64,000 nt of DNA from NCBI RefSeq assembly GCF_013114825.1, contig NZ_JAAVLX010000002.1, positions 310,001 to 374,000 on the forward strand, written 5' to 3'. Below are positions 50,290 through 59,537 of the stretch, one piece after another. The stretch is from Bradyrhizobium australiense (GTDB lineage Bacteria > Pseudomonadota > Alphaproteobacteria > Rhizobiales > Xanthobacteraceae). A program made the position numbers and the translations under genes. The notes under the pieces were generated by a model. The model saw only the letters and a program-made list of their open reading frames with translations. It did no database searches and had not been told where the DNA came from. Within the stretch, counting starts at the first letter, position 1; every line of letters begins with the position of its first letter.

Positions 50290-51717
50290 TCAGTATCCAC
50301 CCCGGCGGCTGTCGCCATAGTGGCCGCCGCGGCCGCCGCCGAATCCGCCGAGACCGATCCCGATGCCGATGCTGACCGGCGGTGGTGGCGGCGGCTCGTA
50401 GACCTCGCGCGGGGGCGGACGGCGCACGACCACGACGTCGTCATCTAGCTCGCGCCGACGCGGCGGCTTGCGATCGACCCGCTTCGGCGGATCGGGCTCG
50501 ACACGCCGGGCCGGCGCGTTGACTTTCTGCGGCTCTCGCGGCGGCTGCACGTTGCAGGGACAAGTCAGCGCAACGTTTTGCGGCGCGGCGGCGTTGGCGG
50601 CCGCGACGGCTGGGGTGAAGTCGGGCCGGTTGCGCAGCCGCTCCTCCAGCTTGCGCGCGGTCGCGGCCAGATCGCTATCGGGGAATCTCGCCAGGAACGA
50701 ACGATATCCGGACGCGGTATTGATCAGCACGGCGTTATTCCACGCCACCATGCGCCGGTGCCGAACCAGCCATTCGCGCGCCAGCCGCCCGAGCGAGGTC
50801 TGCGGATACAAGCCGGCAAAGGCCTCATAGGCTTCGTCGGTACCGTCGGCCACGATCAACTCATTCGCCGTCTCGACCGGCTTGCCGTTCAGGTCGCGCG
50901 TCCATTCGGCAACCGTCTTCTTCGGCGGCGCGGCGGGCTTGGGTCCTGCGACCGATGCGCCGGAAAAGCGGAAATCCTCGGTCAGCGAAGAACTGTCCCA
51001 CGGAGTCTGGCGCCCTTCGGTGACCTTGTTCACCGCAAGACGCACCCGCTTGAACGTCTCCTCGATCGGAATCCCGGATTCCTTGCCGGCCGCGAGAAGC
51101 GCGGTGGTATACGGACTGTTGGAGCCGGAGCCGTCTTCCGCGACTGCCCCGGGCGAGGTCGAGAACGACAGGAACGTGCCGGGCGCGCCGACCTTGGCAT
51201 CGACCAGCGCAAGCCCGCTGCCGGCGGTCTTGAGGTCGGGGAATGGATTATTGCGGCAGGCATCGAGCATCAGAATGCGCATCCTGCTCGGCACCGAGGT
51301 CAGCGTGTTCAGGATGTCGTTGAGCCGCACCGCCTGAATCGGAATGTCGGCTTCCCGCTTGGGATCGATATCGATCGGCACCAGAAAATTCTCGCCGTCG
51401 ATCTGCAGCCCATGGCCGGCGTAAAACACCAGGGCGACCGTATCGGGGCCCTTGGCCGCCACCTTGCCGGCGAATTCGCTGACCGCCTCGCGCATCTGGT
51501 TTTGCGAAAGGTCAGAGGCAGTCGAAACCTCGAAGCCGGAATCGGTCAGCAATTGCGTGACCGCCTTGGCGTCATTGGCCGGATTGGGCAGCGCGGGCAC
51601 CGAGCGATAGGCGGATTGGCCGATCACCAGCGCGAGGCGACTTTCGGCGGAAGCCGAATGGGCTCCGAGCAGAACCGCCGCGGGAATTATCAATTTGAGC
51701 AGCGCGTGACGGAACAT
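50290..51717 (-). CDS. Secreted caspase-family (p20) protein with proline-rich tail
   Basis: A 475-residue protein. A signal peptide (ALLKLIIPAAVLLGAHSASA) is followed by a caspase-like domain (25-235) with the catalytic dyad His102 (LVFYAGHG) and Cys154 (MLDACRNNPFP). A middle region with helices (about 270-370) and a proline/arginine-rich, glycine-rich C-terminus (RRPPPREVYEPPPPPP, IGIGLGGFGGGRGGHYG) follow. The ATG at 51715-51717 has GGAGGT upstream. Function in bacteria is uncertain; such secreted metacaspase-like proteins may be proteases. Monocistronic. Confidence 0.88.
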   Translation of the reverse strand: MFRHALLKLIIPAAVLLGAHSASAESRLALVIGQSAYRSVPALPNPANDAKAVTQLLTDSGFEVSTASDLSQNQMREAVSEFAGKVAAKGPDTVALVFYAGHGLQIDGENFLVPIDIDPKREADIPIQAVRLNDILNTLTSVPSRMRILMLDACRNNPFPDLKTAGSGLALVDAKVGAPGTFLSFSTSPGAVAEDGSGSNSPYTTALLAAGKESGIPIEETFKRVRLAVNKVTEGRQTPWDSSSLTEDFRFSGASVAGPKPAAPPKKTVAEWTRDLNGKPVETANELIVADGTDEAYEAFAGLYPQTSLGRLAREWLVRHRRMVAWNNAVLINTASGYRSFLARFPDSDLAATARKLEERLRNRPDFTPAVAAANAAAPQNVALTCPCNVQPPREPQKVNAPARRVEPDPPKRVDRKPPRRRELDDDVVVVRRPPPREVYEPPPPPPVSIGIGIGLGGFGGGRGGHYGDSRRGGY

Positions 51718-51943
51718 GATGCCACCTCCCGACAATGCAGGCTTTGGATTGGTCACGGCCCCCGAGCCAAAGGTTCAAGCCGGCCGCGCCATGTGAGGCG
51801 TGACGGCGGCCCCACTCAATGGCGAACTTGTTGCAGGCCCCAAATCCCGCGCAGTGATGCGAATCACAGTCTCGGGATCGTTATGTTGTCTGGACCACAA
51901 TGCCCCTGTCCGAAACGGCGTCTCTGCGGTAAGACAACCTCCG

Positions 51944-52351
51944 ATGCGGCGGATCGGGGTTCACATAGCGGTGGTGGCAGGCGTTGCGCTGACGCTTGCG
52001 GGTTGCGGCTTTGCCGATGTCCGCGCGCCGGTGCCGGACTTCATGCGCGGCAAGACGCCCGACCCACCCGCGCTGGGGACACCACCGGACGTCAAGCTGC
52101 TGCTGCGGCAGAAGCTGGATTCCGTGTTCGTGGCGGCCTCCCAACCTACCCAGGTTCGCGTCTCCGAACCGCGCCCGAACCTCCGCGGACCGGGCTGGAC
52201 CGCATGTGTGAAGGCCGAAGTGGTTTCGGTGACCGGCAAGCCGCTGGGGACGCAGACCTACCGGATCGAGATTTCCGATGGCGCGATCGCCGATCGCCAA
52301 AAGGTCGAAGCCGAGGATACCGGCGCGACCGAGAGCTACGAGCCGGTCTAG
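51944..52351 (+). CDS. Lipoprotein of unknown function
   Basis: A 135-residue product. The ATG at 51944 begins MRRIGVHIAVVAGVALTLAG followed by C: a lipobox (LTLAGC) at residue 21. The mature part has a proline-rich linker (APVPDFMRGKTPDPPALGTP) and a small domain with TACVKAEVVSVTGKPLGTQT. Membrane-anchored, function unknown. The frame extends upstream, but only this start gives a proper signal. Confidence 0.8.
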   Translation: MRRIGVHIAVVAGVALTLAGCGFADVRAPVPDFMRGKTPDPPALGTPPDVKLLLRQKLDSVFVAASQPTQVRVSEPRPNLRGPGWTACVKAEVVSVTGKPLGTQTYRIEISDGAIADRQKVEAEDTGATESYEPV

Positions 52352-52353
52352 CG

Positions 52354-54153
52354 CTACAAACACCGCGTCGTCGCCCGCACCGGACAGAGCTTGAGCGCGC
52401 TGGTCAGCGAGAACAGCACGCGCGCCCCGCGACCTGGATTGTCCGGTGCGCCGTAGCTGAGCGGCACGGCGGCGCCGATGTCGGCTTGCAGGCCTTCGGC
52501 GAAGAAGAAGCGGACGCCGCCGCCGGCCGAGGTCAGCGAAAGACCGTCGCTGAGCCGATAGCCGTCATTCCAGGCCACGCCGCTGTCGACGAAGCCGTAG
52601 AGCTGATAGCCGCTCAGATATTGCAGGTTCGTCTTCTGGTCGAAGCGCAGTTCGACCGTGCCTGCGACACCGTTGTCGCCGCTGATCTCGGCGCTGCCAT
52701 AGCCGCGGCCGAACGCGATGCCGCCAAGATAGAATTGCTGCGAGGTGAAGAGCGGGCCCGAGGCCGCCTGGCCGGCGGCGGCGAGTTTCACCGACCATGC
52801 ATCCGTCAGCGTCTGATAGCGCGTGAACCAGAAATTCAGCGCGGAGAATTTCCCGGAGGCGCCGACGCGCGACAGATCGTCGTCGCCGCGGTGCGAGGCG
52901 CCGAGAATGTCGAGGCCCTGACGATAATTCACCGTCAGATAATTGGTGCCGCCGAAATCGTCCTGCAGGCGGTAGTCCGAGGTGAGGCTCGCGATGCGGA
53001 TGCGGTCGGCATAGATCGGGCCGAACACATCGTTTTCGGTGGCATTGGTGAATCCCGCAGCCGCGGTCAGCGTCAGGCTGGACTTCTGCGACTGCAATGG
53101 AGCGATGCTGCCGTGAAATTCGAACGACTCGGTCTTGATATTGTCACTGTAGAGATGACGGTAATCGCCCGGCCAGACTTCGCTGTAATAGCCGGACGCA
53201 CCGATACGCGCACCGTCGGTGCCGACGGGCACTTCGTAGGACAGGCGGCCGAACGCGAGTTGCCTGGGATCGCCGGGCGTGGTCGAAAGGTTCAGCACGA
53301 GCGAGTCGCCGGGCGCGAGATAGGAGTTGAACGCCGCCGTTCCGTAGCTTTGCCACGGTCCGACCGACGACGATCCCAGATTGTCTATACCGAACGATGT
53401 GAAGACGTGCCAGGTTTTCACGGAGACGATCAGGCGGAAATGGCCCGTTGTCGTGCCGATCTCCTCGATCGCGGTGTCCACGACGTGCACGCCCGGCCTG
53501 CCGTTGATCAGCAGCAATTGCCGTTCGAGCGTTGCAAGCCGCGAGGGCCGTTCCGCCAGTACGGCATCGAGCATCGGCCGGACGCCGAATTCGTCAGCGC
53601 CGTCTCCCTTCAATGTCAGCTCCGTGATGCTGCCTTCGACGACCTGAATGCGAAGCTCGCCGCTCTGGACATCCTGCGGCGGGATGATCGCCCGGCTGAG
53701 GTGAAAGCCGGCGGCGCGATAGACCTCGCTGACCGAATTTGCCATGGCCGCCAGGTTGGCCTGCGACACCTTTTTCCCGATATAGGGTTGATACGCCGTC
53801 ACCAGCCGATCCTGCGGTATCGCAACGGCGCCGCTGATCGAGACGCGCCGAAGCACGAACAGCGGCCTGGTGTCTCCCTCCCCTTCCGTCCCGGCGAATT
53901 GCGGCGACGGCAACCGCGGCCGCCCGTTCGCGCCCTCGCGCGATTGCTGGTCCTCGAAACGCTTTTCGGTCTGCCGCGGATCATAGGCGGGCTGGTTCGC
54001 TTGCTGCGCCTGCGCTGAAAAGCAGGCAACCGAAATCCATAGCCCGAGGCCGACGATCACTGCGCGGGACAAAGCTGAAAAGACCGGCTTCCGTAATTGT
54101 ACGGATGAGGAACCGAGATCGTAGGTGGAACCGCTAGCCATCTGATTTTTCAT
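52354..54153 (-). CDS. Two-partner-secretion transporter (TpsB/ShlB/FhaC family)
   Basis: A 599-residue outer-membrane transporter. A signal peptide (about 25-49) leads to a linker, a POTRA domain (about 97-170: LFVLRRVSISGAVAIPQDRL, then GELRIQVVEGSITELTLKGD), and a 16-strand barrel with the conserved FGRGYGSAEISGDNGVAGTV motif in the barrel, LQYLSGYQLYGFVDSGVAWN and an aromatic/hydrophobic end. TpsB proteins export a large partner TpsA; none is adjacent. Divergent from the FecR gene (117 bases). The stop adjoins the end of the lipoprotein gene. Confidence 0.93.
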   Translation of the reverse strand: MKNQMASGSTYDLGSSSVQLRKPVFSALSRAVIVGLGLWISVACFSAQAQQANQPAYDPRQTEKRFEDQQSREGANGRPRLPSPQFAGTEGEGDTRPLFVLRRVSISGAVAIPQDRLVTAYQPYIGKKVSQANLAAMANSVSEVYRAAGFHLSRAIIPPQDVQSGELRIQVVEGSITELTLKGDGADEFGVRPMLDAVLAERPSRLATLERQLLLINGRPGVHVVDTAIEEIGTTTGHFRLIVSVKTWHVFTSFGIDNLGSSSVGPWQSYGTAAFNSYLAPGDSLVLNLSTTPGDPRQLAFGRLSYEVPVGTDGARIGASGYYSEVWPGDYRHLYSDNIKTESFEFHGSIAPLQSQKSSLTLTAAAGFTNATENDVFGPIYADRIRIASLTSDYRLQDDFGGTNYLTVNYRQGLDILGASHRGDDDLSRVGASGKFSALNFWFTRYQTLTDAWSVKLAAAGQAASGPLFTSQQFYLGGIAFGRGYGSAEISGDNGVAGTVELRFDQKTNLQYLSGYQLYGFVDSGVAWNDGYRLSDGLSLTSAGGGVRFFFAEGLQADIGAAVPLSYGAPDNPGRGARVLFSLTSALKLCPVRATTRCL

Positions 54154-54270
54154 AGAAAATTATGGTCAACGAATCGTTGGTGCGTTGCGTGGAGAATACG
54201 GCTTTCGCTCACTCAATGTTGAAACATTTCCAATAGCGTCCGGGACAAAGCGGCAATCGGAGAGAGTTTC

Positions 54271-55374
54271 ATGCGTGCGCTTCCTCACGTCTCGAGAACA
54301 CTCGCGGCGATGTTCTTCCTGGTGACGGCTTCTGCCGCTTACGCGGTCGATGGCGGCGAGTGGACGGTCAGCAAGTCCTCGGGCGAGGTGTGGCTTAGCG
54401 GTAGCGGCGTGCAGCAGGCATCGATCAAACAGGAAGACGTGTTGAAGCCGGGCGATACCATTCGTACCGGCCGCAGCGGCCGCGTCCTGTTGAAGCGCGG
54501 CGAGGAAATGATCATGGTTGCACCGAATTCCGTGGTCGGGGTGCCCGTCCAGAAGAAGGAAGGGCTGTCGACCACGATCGTGCAGCAGGCGGGTTCGATC
54601 CTGCTCGACGTCGAAAAGCGCAACGTCAAGCATTTCGAGGTCGAAACGCCCTATCTCGCCGCCGTGGTAAAGGGCACGCAATTCCGCGTCACCGTGAACG
54701 CCGGCAAGACCACCGTCGACGTGATCCGCGGTCAGGTCGAAGTCGCCGATTTCAAGTCAGGCCAGATCGCGCAAGTGATGGCGGGGCAGCATGCCACGGC
54801 CTTCGCGAGCGGCAAGACCGGACTGTCGCTTGGCGGAGCTGGTGTGCTTGCCCCGATCGAACACGGCAAGCCGCGAGCACCTTCCATCGGGCGAGTGCCG
54901 GTGCCGCGTGCGGGCCTCTCCGCGCCGCGCCATGCGGCCAACGGACAGAACACGCATGCGAGCACTCATCCCGCCAAGCATGGCGTCACTCGCATCTCCT
55001 CGTCGATCGGCGAAGTTCGGGTGAACTTCCAGCGCGTCACCAATGGTCTCGCCCATGGCGGTTCGGCTTCGCTCGGCGCGGCGCGGGGCGCCTCCGAGCC
55101 CAATACGGTCTGGAGTTCATCCACGCCCGGCACGGACGCCGCCGCCAACAATGGTCAAGGGGATAATGGTAACGGAGCCGCTGCCAGCGTAGCCGGTCGA
55201 GCAAATGCAAGCGCGGTAGCGGCTGTCGCCGGCGGCCATGCCAACAGCGGCAACGGCAACAGCGGCAACGGCAACGGCAACGGCAATGGCGGCAACGAAA
55301 ATGCCGCCAACGGAAGCGGCAATGGGGCTAACGGCAGCGGCCGTGGCAACAGCGGACATGGAAGAGGCCGCTAA
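54271..55374 (+). CDS. Secreted FecR-domain protein with Asn/Gly-rich tail
   Basis: A 367-residue protein. Signal peptide (TLAAMFFLVTASAAYA), then a FecR domain (about 35-185) recognisable by EDVLKPGDTIRTGRSGRVLL, PNSVVGVPVQ and FEVETPYLAAVVKGTQFRVT. The remainder is low-complexity: basic and histidine-rich, then tandem NGNGNGG/GNGNS motifs to the C-terminus. Unlike FecR proper, which spans the inner membrane, this one appears to be exported and could be surface- or periplasm-located. It is divergent from tpsB and 63 bases upstream of the CHASE2 gene, probably one operon with it. Confidence 0.88.
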   Translation: MRALPHVSRTLAAMFFLVTASAAYAVDGGEWTVSKSSGEVWLSGSGVQQASIKQEDVLKPGDTIRTGRSGRVLLKRGEEMIMVAPNSVVGVPVQKKEGLSTTIVQQAGSILLDVEKRNVKHFEVETPYLAAVVKGTQFRVTVNAGKTTVDVIRGQVEVADFKSGQIAQVMAGQHATAFASGKTGLSLGGAGVLAPIEHGKPRAPSIGRVPVPRAGLSAPRHAANGQNTHASTHPAKHGVTRISSSIGEVRVNFQRVTNGLAHGGSASLGAARGASEPNTVWSSSTPGTDAAANNGQGDNGNGAAASVAGRANASAVAAVAGGHANSGNGNSGNGNGNGNGGNENAANGSGNGANGSGRGNSGHGRGR

Positions 55375-55437
55375 CCGCAGAATCGATTGCAGGAGCCGAA
55401 CAACCATTCAAACCCGAAACACCAGAATGGTGATCAC

Positions 55438-58164
55438 GTGAAACGATATCGGGCGCATATTTTTGTGACGATTGCGCTGGCAATCGTCCTGGCGGGCGGC
55501 TGGCACAGTTCGCTTCGCAATGCGCTGGCCGACCTGCGGTTCGCCTGGCAGTCGCGGCAGACCAGTGGCGACATCGTGGTGATCGCGATCGACGCCTCGT
55601 CGATCGACAGGATTGGCGTCTGGCCGTGGCCGCGCCTGCTCCATGCCGAGCTGATCAGGCAGCTTCAGAAGGCGGACGTCCAGGACATCGCACTCGATGT
55701 CGACTTCTCCACGCCTTCGGATGCGTCGTCGGACCGAAACTTTGCCGAAGCCCTTGAGAGTGCCGGCGGATCGGTCGTACTGCCCTCATTCCAGCAGCCC
55801 CGCACCGACAGGACGACGCTTCACGTCAATCGCCCGCTAAAGCAATTCGCCGAACATTCGTGGCCGGCCGTGGTCAATGTCGAGGTCGGACGTGATGGCC
55901 TCGTCCGCCGTTATCCGTTCGGCGAGAAGCTGGATGGCAAATTCCTGCCGTCGATGGCGGCCATGCTCGCCGGCCAATACGACGAAACGCGCACGCCGTT
56001 CCTGATCGACTTCAGCATCCGAACTGCGGGCATCCCCAAAGTGTCCTTTGCCGACGTCCTGCGCGGCGACCCGGCGACGCTGCAAAAACTCAAGGGCAAG
56101 AAGGTCGTCATCGGCGGCACGGCGCTCGAACTCGGTGACCGCTTCAGCGTGCCGAACGGCGAGATCCTATCCGGCCCCGTGCTGCAGACACTGGCTGCGG
56201 AGTCGCTGCTGCAGAACCGCGCGCTGCAATGGACCTCGGGCGTCGTTACGGCGGCCGGCCTGGCGTTGCTCGCCTTGCTGATGCTGTTCTCGTGGCGCCG
56301 AGTTACCGCCGGCAAGCGGGTCGCCCTGCTCGGCGCAACGGCTGTCGCCCTCGAGGCAGGCGCATTTGCCCTCCAGGCGGCGTTCCCGCTCATTCTGGAT
56401 ACGTCGCTGTTTCACATCGCGATCGTCGTCTACATCGCGGCCATCGCACTCGACGAAATCGACATCAGAGATCTGCTCGGCAGGGTCGCCGAGAGCCGCT
56501 TTCAGCGTGTGGCCATGTCGCTTGGCGATGGCCTGATCTGTACCGATGCCAACTACCTGATCACGGTATGGAATCCGGGCGCGACCGCGATTTTCGGCTA
56601 TCTGCCCGAAGAGATGATCGGTCGGCCGTTCGACGAGATTTGCGCGCCTGACGAAGCCCTCGCCACATCCGCCTTTTCCATCAAGAGCGCTGCCCATCTG
56701 GCTGCCGGATCGGTGGTCGAGTTCGACGGACGTCGCCGCAATGGCGAGGTGTTTCCGGTCGAGGCCTCCTTCTCCGGCTGGCAAGGCGCCGACGGGTTCC
56801 AATTCGGCGCGATCCTGCGCGATATCTCGGTACGCAAGCGCGAAGCCGAGAGAGTGAGATATCTGGCGGAACACGACACCCTGACGGGACTCATCAACCG
56901 CAACACGCTTCACGCCCAGCTCGAGACCAAGATTTCCGCGGCCGAGACGGACGGCCGCAAGGTGGCGCTGCTGGTGATCGGCATCGACGGCTTCCAGCAG
57001 ATCAACGACATGCTGGGCAACACCTGTGGCGATCTCGTGCTCCGCGCCATTTCGCAGCGACTGATGGCGGCTATTCCGCCGGCGGGTCTGGTCGCTCGTT
57101 TGAGCGGAGACGAATTCGCCATCGCCGTTCCGACCAGCGACATCGGAGAAAACCTCAGCCGCTTCGCCGAACAGATCGGCGACGGCTTCGATGCGCCGCT
57201 GCTGGCCGGAAACCGCCACCTCCGCGTCAAGGTCAGCATTGGAGCTGCCGTTTGCCCGGGCGATGGACGAACGGCGGACGAACTCCTCAGCAACGCCCAT
57301 CTGGCGCTGAGCCGCGCCAAGGCGACCAACCGTGGCGGCCACGTGCTGTTCGAAGACTCGATCCGGCGCGAATTGGAGACGCGCCTGACACTGGAAGCAG
57401 AGCTGGCGCTGGCCGCGGAACGCAATGAGTTCGAGTTGTTCTACCAGCCACAATTTCATCTGGCCGACGGCCGATTGATCGGCGCCGAAGCCCTGATCCG
57501 CTGGCGTCATCCCGTGCGTGGTCTGGTTTCGCCGGGGGAGTTTATGCCGGTCGTCAATACCTCTCCGATTTCCGAGCGGATCGCCGAGTGGGTTCTCCAA
57601 ACCGCCTGCGCCAAGGGCGCCGCCTGGGAACGCGCAGGACACAAGCTCCGCGTCGGTGTCAACCTTTCGCCGTCCCAGTTGGAGTCTGGCGACCTCGCAA
57701 TCTCGGTCGCGCAGGTGCTCGCCAGCACCGGTTTGAGTCCAACCAGCCTCGAGCTCGAGGTCACCGAAGACATCCTGCTCCACGACGAGCAGGGCGCGCT
57801 GAATACGTTCCTTGAGATTCAGGAGCTTGGCGTTCGCCTGTCCTTCGACGATTTCGGCACCGGCTTTGCCAGCTTGAGCTATCTGAAGAAATTCCCGCTC
57901 GACGGGCTCAAGATCGATCGCTCTTTCGTATTGGGCTTGCTGACCAATCCCGATGACGCGGCGATCGTCAATTCGACCATCGGACTGAGCAAGCAACTCG
58001 GGCTGTCGGTCATCGCCGAAGGCATCGAGGACCGCGCCACGGCCGACTACCTGGTCAGGATGGGCTGCGAAGAAGGACAGGGCTATTTCTTCGGCAAGCC
58101 GATGCCGGCAAGCGAGTTCGAAGCCAAATTCCTGACCGCTGTCGCGACCGCCGAGGTGGCGTAA
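55438..58164 (+). CDS. CHASE2-PAS-GGDEF-EAL protein
   Basis: A 908-residue protein from a GTG at 55438 (a TTG at 55387 is possible). A membrane helix leads to a periplasmic CHASE2 sensor (about 30-265), two or three helices (260-340), a PAS domain (355-470: SLGDGLICTDANYLITVWNP), GGDEF (480-640, motif LSGDEFAI, with Ser for the first Gly) and EAL (650-900: GAEALIRWRHP, DDFGTGFASLSYLKKFPLDG). Both domains keep most catalytic residues, so it could make and/or break c-di-GMP. CHASE2 and FecR genes are often neighbours; its ligand is probably periplasmic. Confidence 0.92.
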   Translation: MKRYRAHIFVTIALAIVLAGGWHSSLRNALADLRFAWQSRQTSGDIVVIAIDASSIDRIGVWPWPRLLHAELIRQLQKADVQDIALDVDFSTPSDASSDRNFAEALESAGGSVVLPSFQQPRTDRTTLHVNRPLKQFAEHSWPAVVNVEVGRDGLVRRYPFGEKLDGKFLPSMAAMLAGQYDETRTPFLIDFSIRTAGIPKVSFADVLRGDPATLQKLKGKKVVIGGTALELGDRFSVPNGEILSGPVLQTLAAESLLQNRALQWTSGVVTAAGLALLALLMLFSWRRVTAGKRVALLGATAVALEAGAFALQAAFPLILDTSLFHIAIVVYIAAIALDEIDIRDLLGRVAESRFQRVAMSLGDGLICTDANYLITVWNPGATAIFGYLPEEMIGRPFDEICAPDEALATSAFSIKSAAHLAAGSVVEFDGRRRNGEVFPVEASFSGWQGADGFQFGAILRDISVRKREAERVRYLAEHDTLTGLINRNTLHAQLETKISAAETDGRKVALLVIGIDGFQQINDMLGNTCGDLVLRAISQRLMAAIPPAGLVARLSGDEFAIAVPTSDIGENLSRFAEQIGDGFDAPLLAGNRHLRVKVSIGAAVCPGDGRTADELLSNAHLALSRAKATNRGGHVLFEDSIRRELETRLTLEAELALAAERNEFELFYQPQFHLADGRLIGAEALIRWRHPVRGLVSPGEFMPVVNTSPISERIAEWVLQTACAKGAAWERAGHKLRVGVNLSPSQLESGDLAISVAQVLASTGLSPTSLELEVTEDILLHDEQGALNTFLEIQELGVRLSFDDFGTGFASLSYLKKFPLDGLKIDRSFVLGLLTNPDDAAIVNSTIGLSKQLGLSVIAEGIEDRATADYLVRMGCEEGQGYFFGKPMPASEFEAKFLTAVATAEVA

Positions 58165-58268
58165 CGGCTGAGCCGTTCCGATCAGACTGAACAACCCGTT
58201 AACACGATCACTCAAATCCGAGCCTCGAAGCACCGCGATTTTCCACCTCTTTCCACTAGCGTCACCCC

Positions 58269-59537
58269 GTGAACGCGATGGCCAAGCGGCACCCGCGACG
58301 TGTCGTTGGTGGACAAATCGCGAATGGGGGGTTCGGGGAAGTGGTAGATATTGCCGACACATCGATGGTGCGCCGTGCATCGGGCAATGCAGCTAACGCT
58401 CACGTACCAGGCATTGGCGAGGCGCTGACGCCGCTTGCCGGCATCTCCGTGCCCCAATGGCGCGCGCTCTCGACACGCGCCGCCGAGCCGAATGGCTACT
58501 ACTTGCCCGAATGGGAATTGGCGGTGAACGCTTCGGCGCGTGGGCGGCTCAATGCCGCCGCGCTCGGCGCGTGGCACGATCCATCCATCTTGATCGGTCT
58601 GGTGCCCGTGATCTCGATGTGGCGCGCCTACAGAATCCCGCTGCCCGCTCTGGTCAGTGCCGATCCTTACGGCACGCTTTGCACGCCGCTGCTCGATCGC
58701 GAGATGGCGGAGGAAGCCGTCACGAGCATCCTGCGGCGGGGCCGACGGGCCGGCGCGCATGCGTTGATCTTCCGCGCCACCTCGATCGATGGCGCAGCCA
58801 TGAAGGCCTTTACCGACGTGCTGCATCGCGGCGGCATGCAGCCGCTGGTGCTGCAGTCGCATGTCCGCGCCTGCCTCGATGCCACCGCCGACGCTGATAC
58901 AGTGCTGCGCGAAGCGCTTGGCGCAAAAAAACTGAAGGAACTGCGCCGCCAGCGCAATCGCCTCGCCGAACACGGCGCCGTCCATTTCGATGTGGCGCGG
59001 ACACCCGCCGAGATCGCCGCCGCCGTCGAAACATTCTTGGTGCTCGAAGCCAGCGGCTGGAAGGGCCAGCGTGGCACTGCCCTCGGCCAGGATGAGGGCG
59101 ATGCGGCGTTCGTCCGCCGCGCCACTTCGGCGCTGGCCGAGACTGGCCAGTGCGAGATCGTGACCTTGCGCGCCGGCGAGACACCGGTGGCGGCAGCGAT
59201 CGTGCTGCGCCATCAGGACCGCGCCTTCTATTTCAAGCTCGGCGTCGACGAGCGTTTTGCGAAGTTTTCACCGGGCGTGCAACTGACGGTGGAGCTCACG
59301 CAGCATCTTTGCGCCGATCCAGCCATTGCCATGGTGGATTCCACCGCGAGTCCCGACCATCCGATGATCAATCCGATCTGGCGCGGACGCCTTGCGATCG
59401 GCGACGTGTTGATTCCCCTGCGGCGGAACGATCCGGTCGTGGCGCTGATTCGCGCCGCGCTCGGCTTGCGATCCGCAATCCGCGACCCGGCGCGACGTCT
59501 CATTCATTTCGTAAGAAAGAATCGGGAGAAATCCTAA
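58269..59537 (+). CDS. GNAT-type (BioF2-like) acyltransferase
   Basis: A 422-residue protein. The C-terminal half is a GNAT-like fold: LREALGAKKLKELRRQRNRL, then VLEASGWKGQRGTALGQDEG, VAAAIVLRHQDRAFYFKLGV and HPMINPIWRGRLAIGDVLIP. This matches the BioF2-like/FemAB-type N-acyltransferases found in exopolysaccharide and cellulose loci. GTG at 58269 is the first start; ATG at 58278 is an alternative. Its stop overlaps the start of the next gene by one base (TAATG), implying coupled translation. Substrate unknown. Confidence 0.85.
   Translation: MNAMAKRHPRRVVGGQIANGGFGEVVDIADTSMVRRASGNAANAHVPGIGEALTPLAGISVPQWRALSTRAAEPNGYYLPEWELAVNASARGRLNAAALGAWHDPSILIGLVPVISMWRAYRIPLPALVSADPYGTLCTPLLDREMAEEAVTSILRRGRRAGAHALIFRATSIDGAAMKAFTDVLHRGGMQPLVLQSHVRACLDATADADTVLREALGAKKLKELRRQRNRLAEHGAVHFDVARTPAEIAAAVETFLVLEASGWKGQRGTALGQDEGDAAFVRRATSALAETGQCEIVTLRAGETPVAAAIVLRHQDRAFYFKLGVDERFAKFSPGVQLTVELTQHLCADPAIAMVDSTASPDHPMINPIWRGRLAIGDVLIPLRRNDPVVALIRAALGLRSAIRDPARRLIHFVRKNREKS

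Noticed and set aside
47737..50448. Long plus-strand frame (about 900 codons) opposite the PQQ dehydrogenase
   Set aside because: Antisense to a clear dehydrogenase with signal peptide and conserved blades; its own sequence shows no domain.
50578..54018. Very long plus-strand open frame (over 1,100 codons) across the caspase-like and TpsB genes
   Set aside because: It runs antisense through two well-supported minus-strand genes and has arginine/glycine-rich, non-domain content; it results from GC-rich codon bias.
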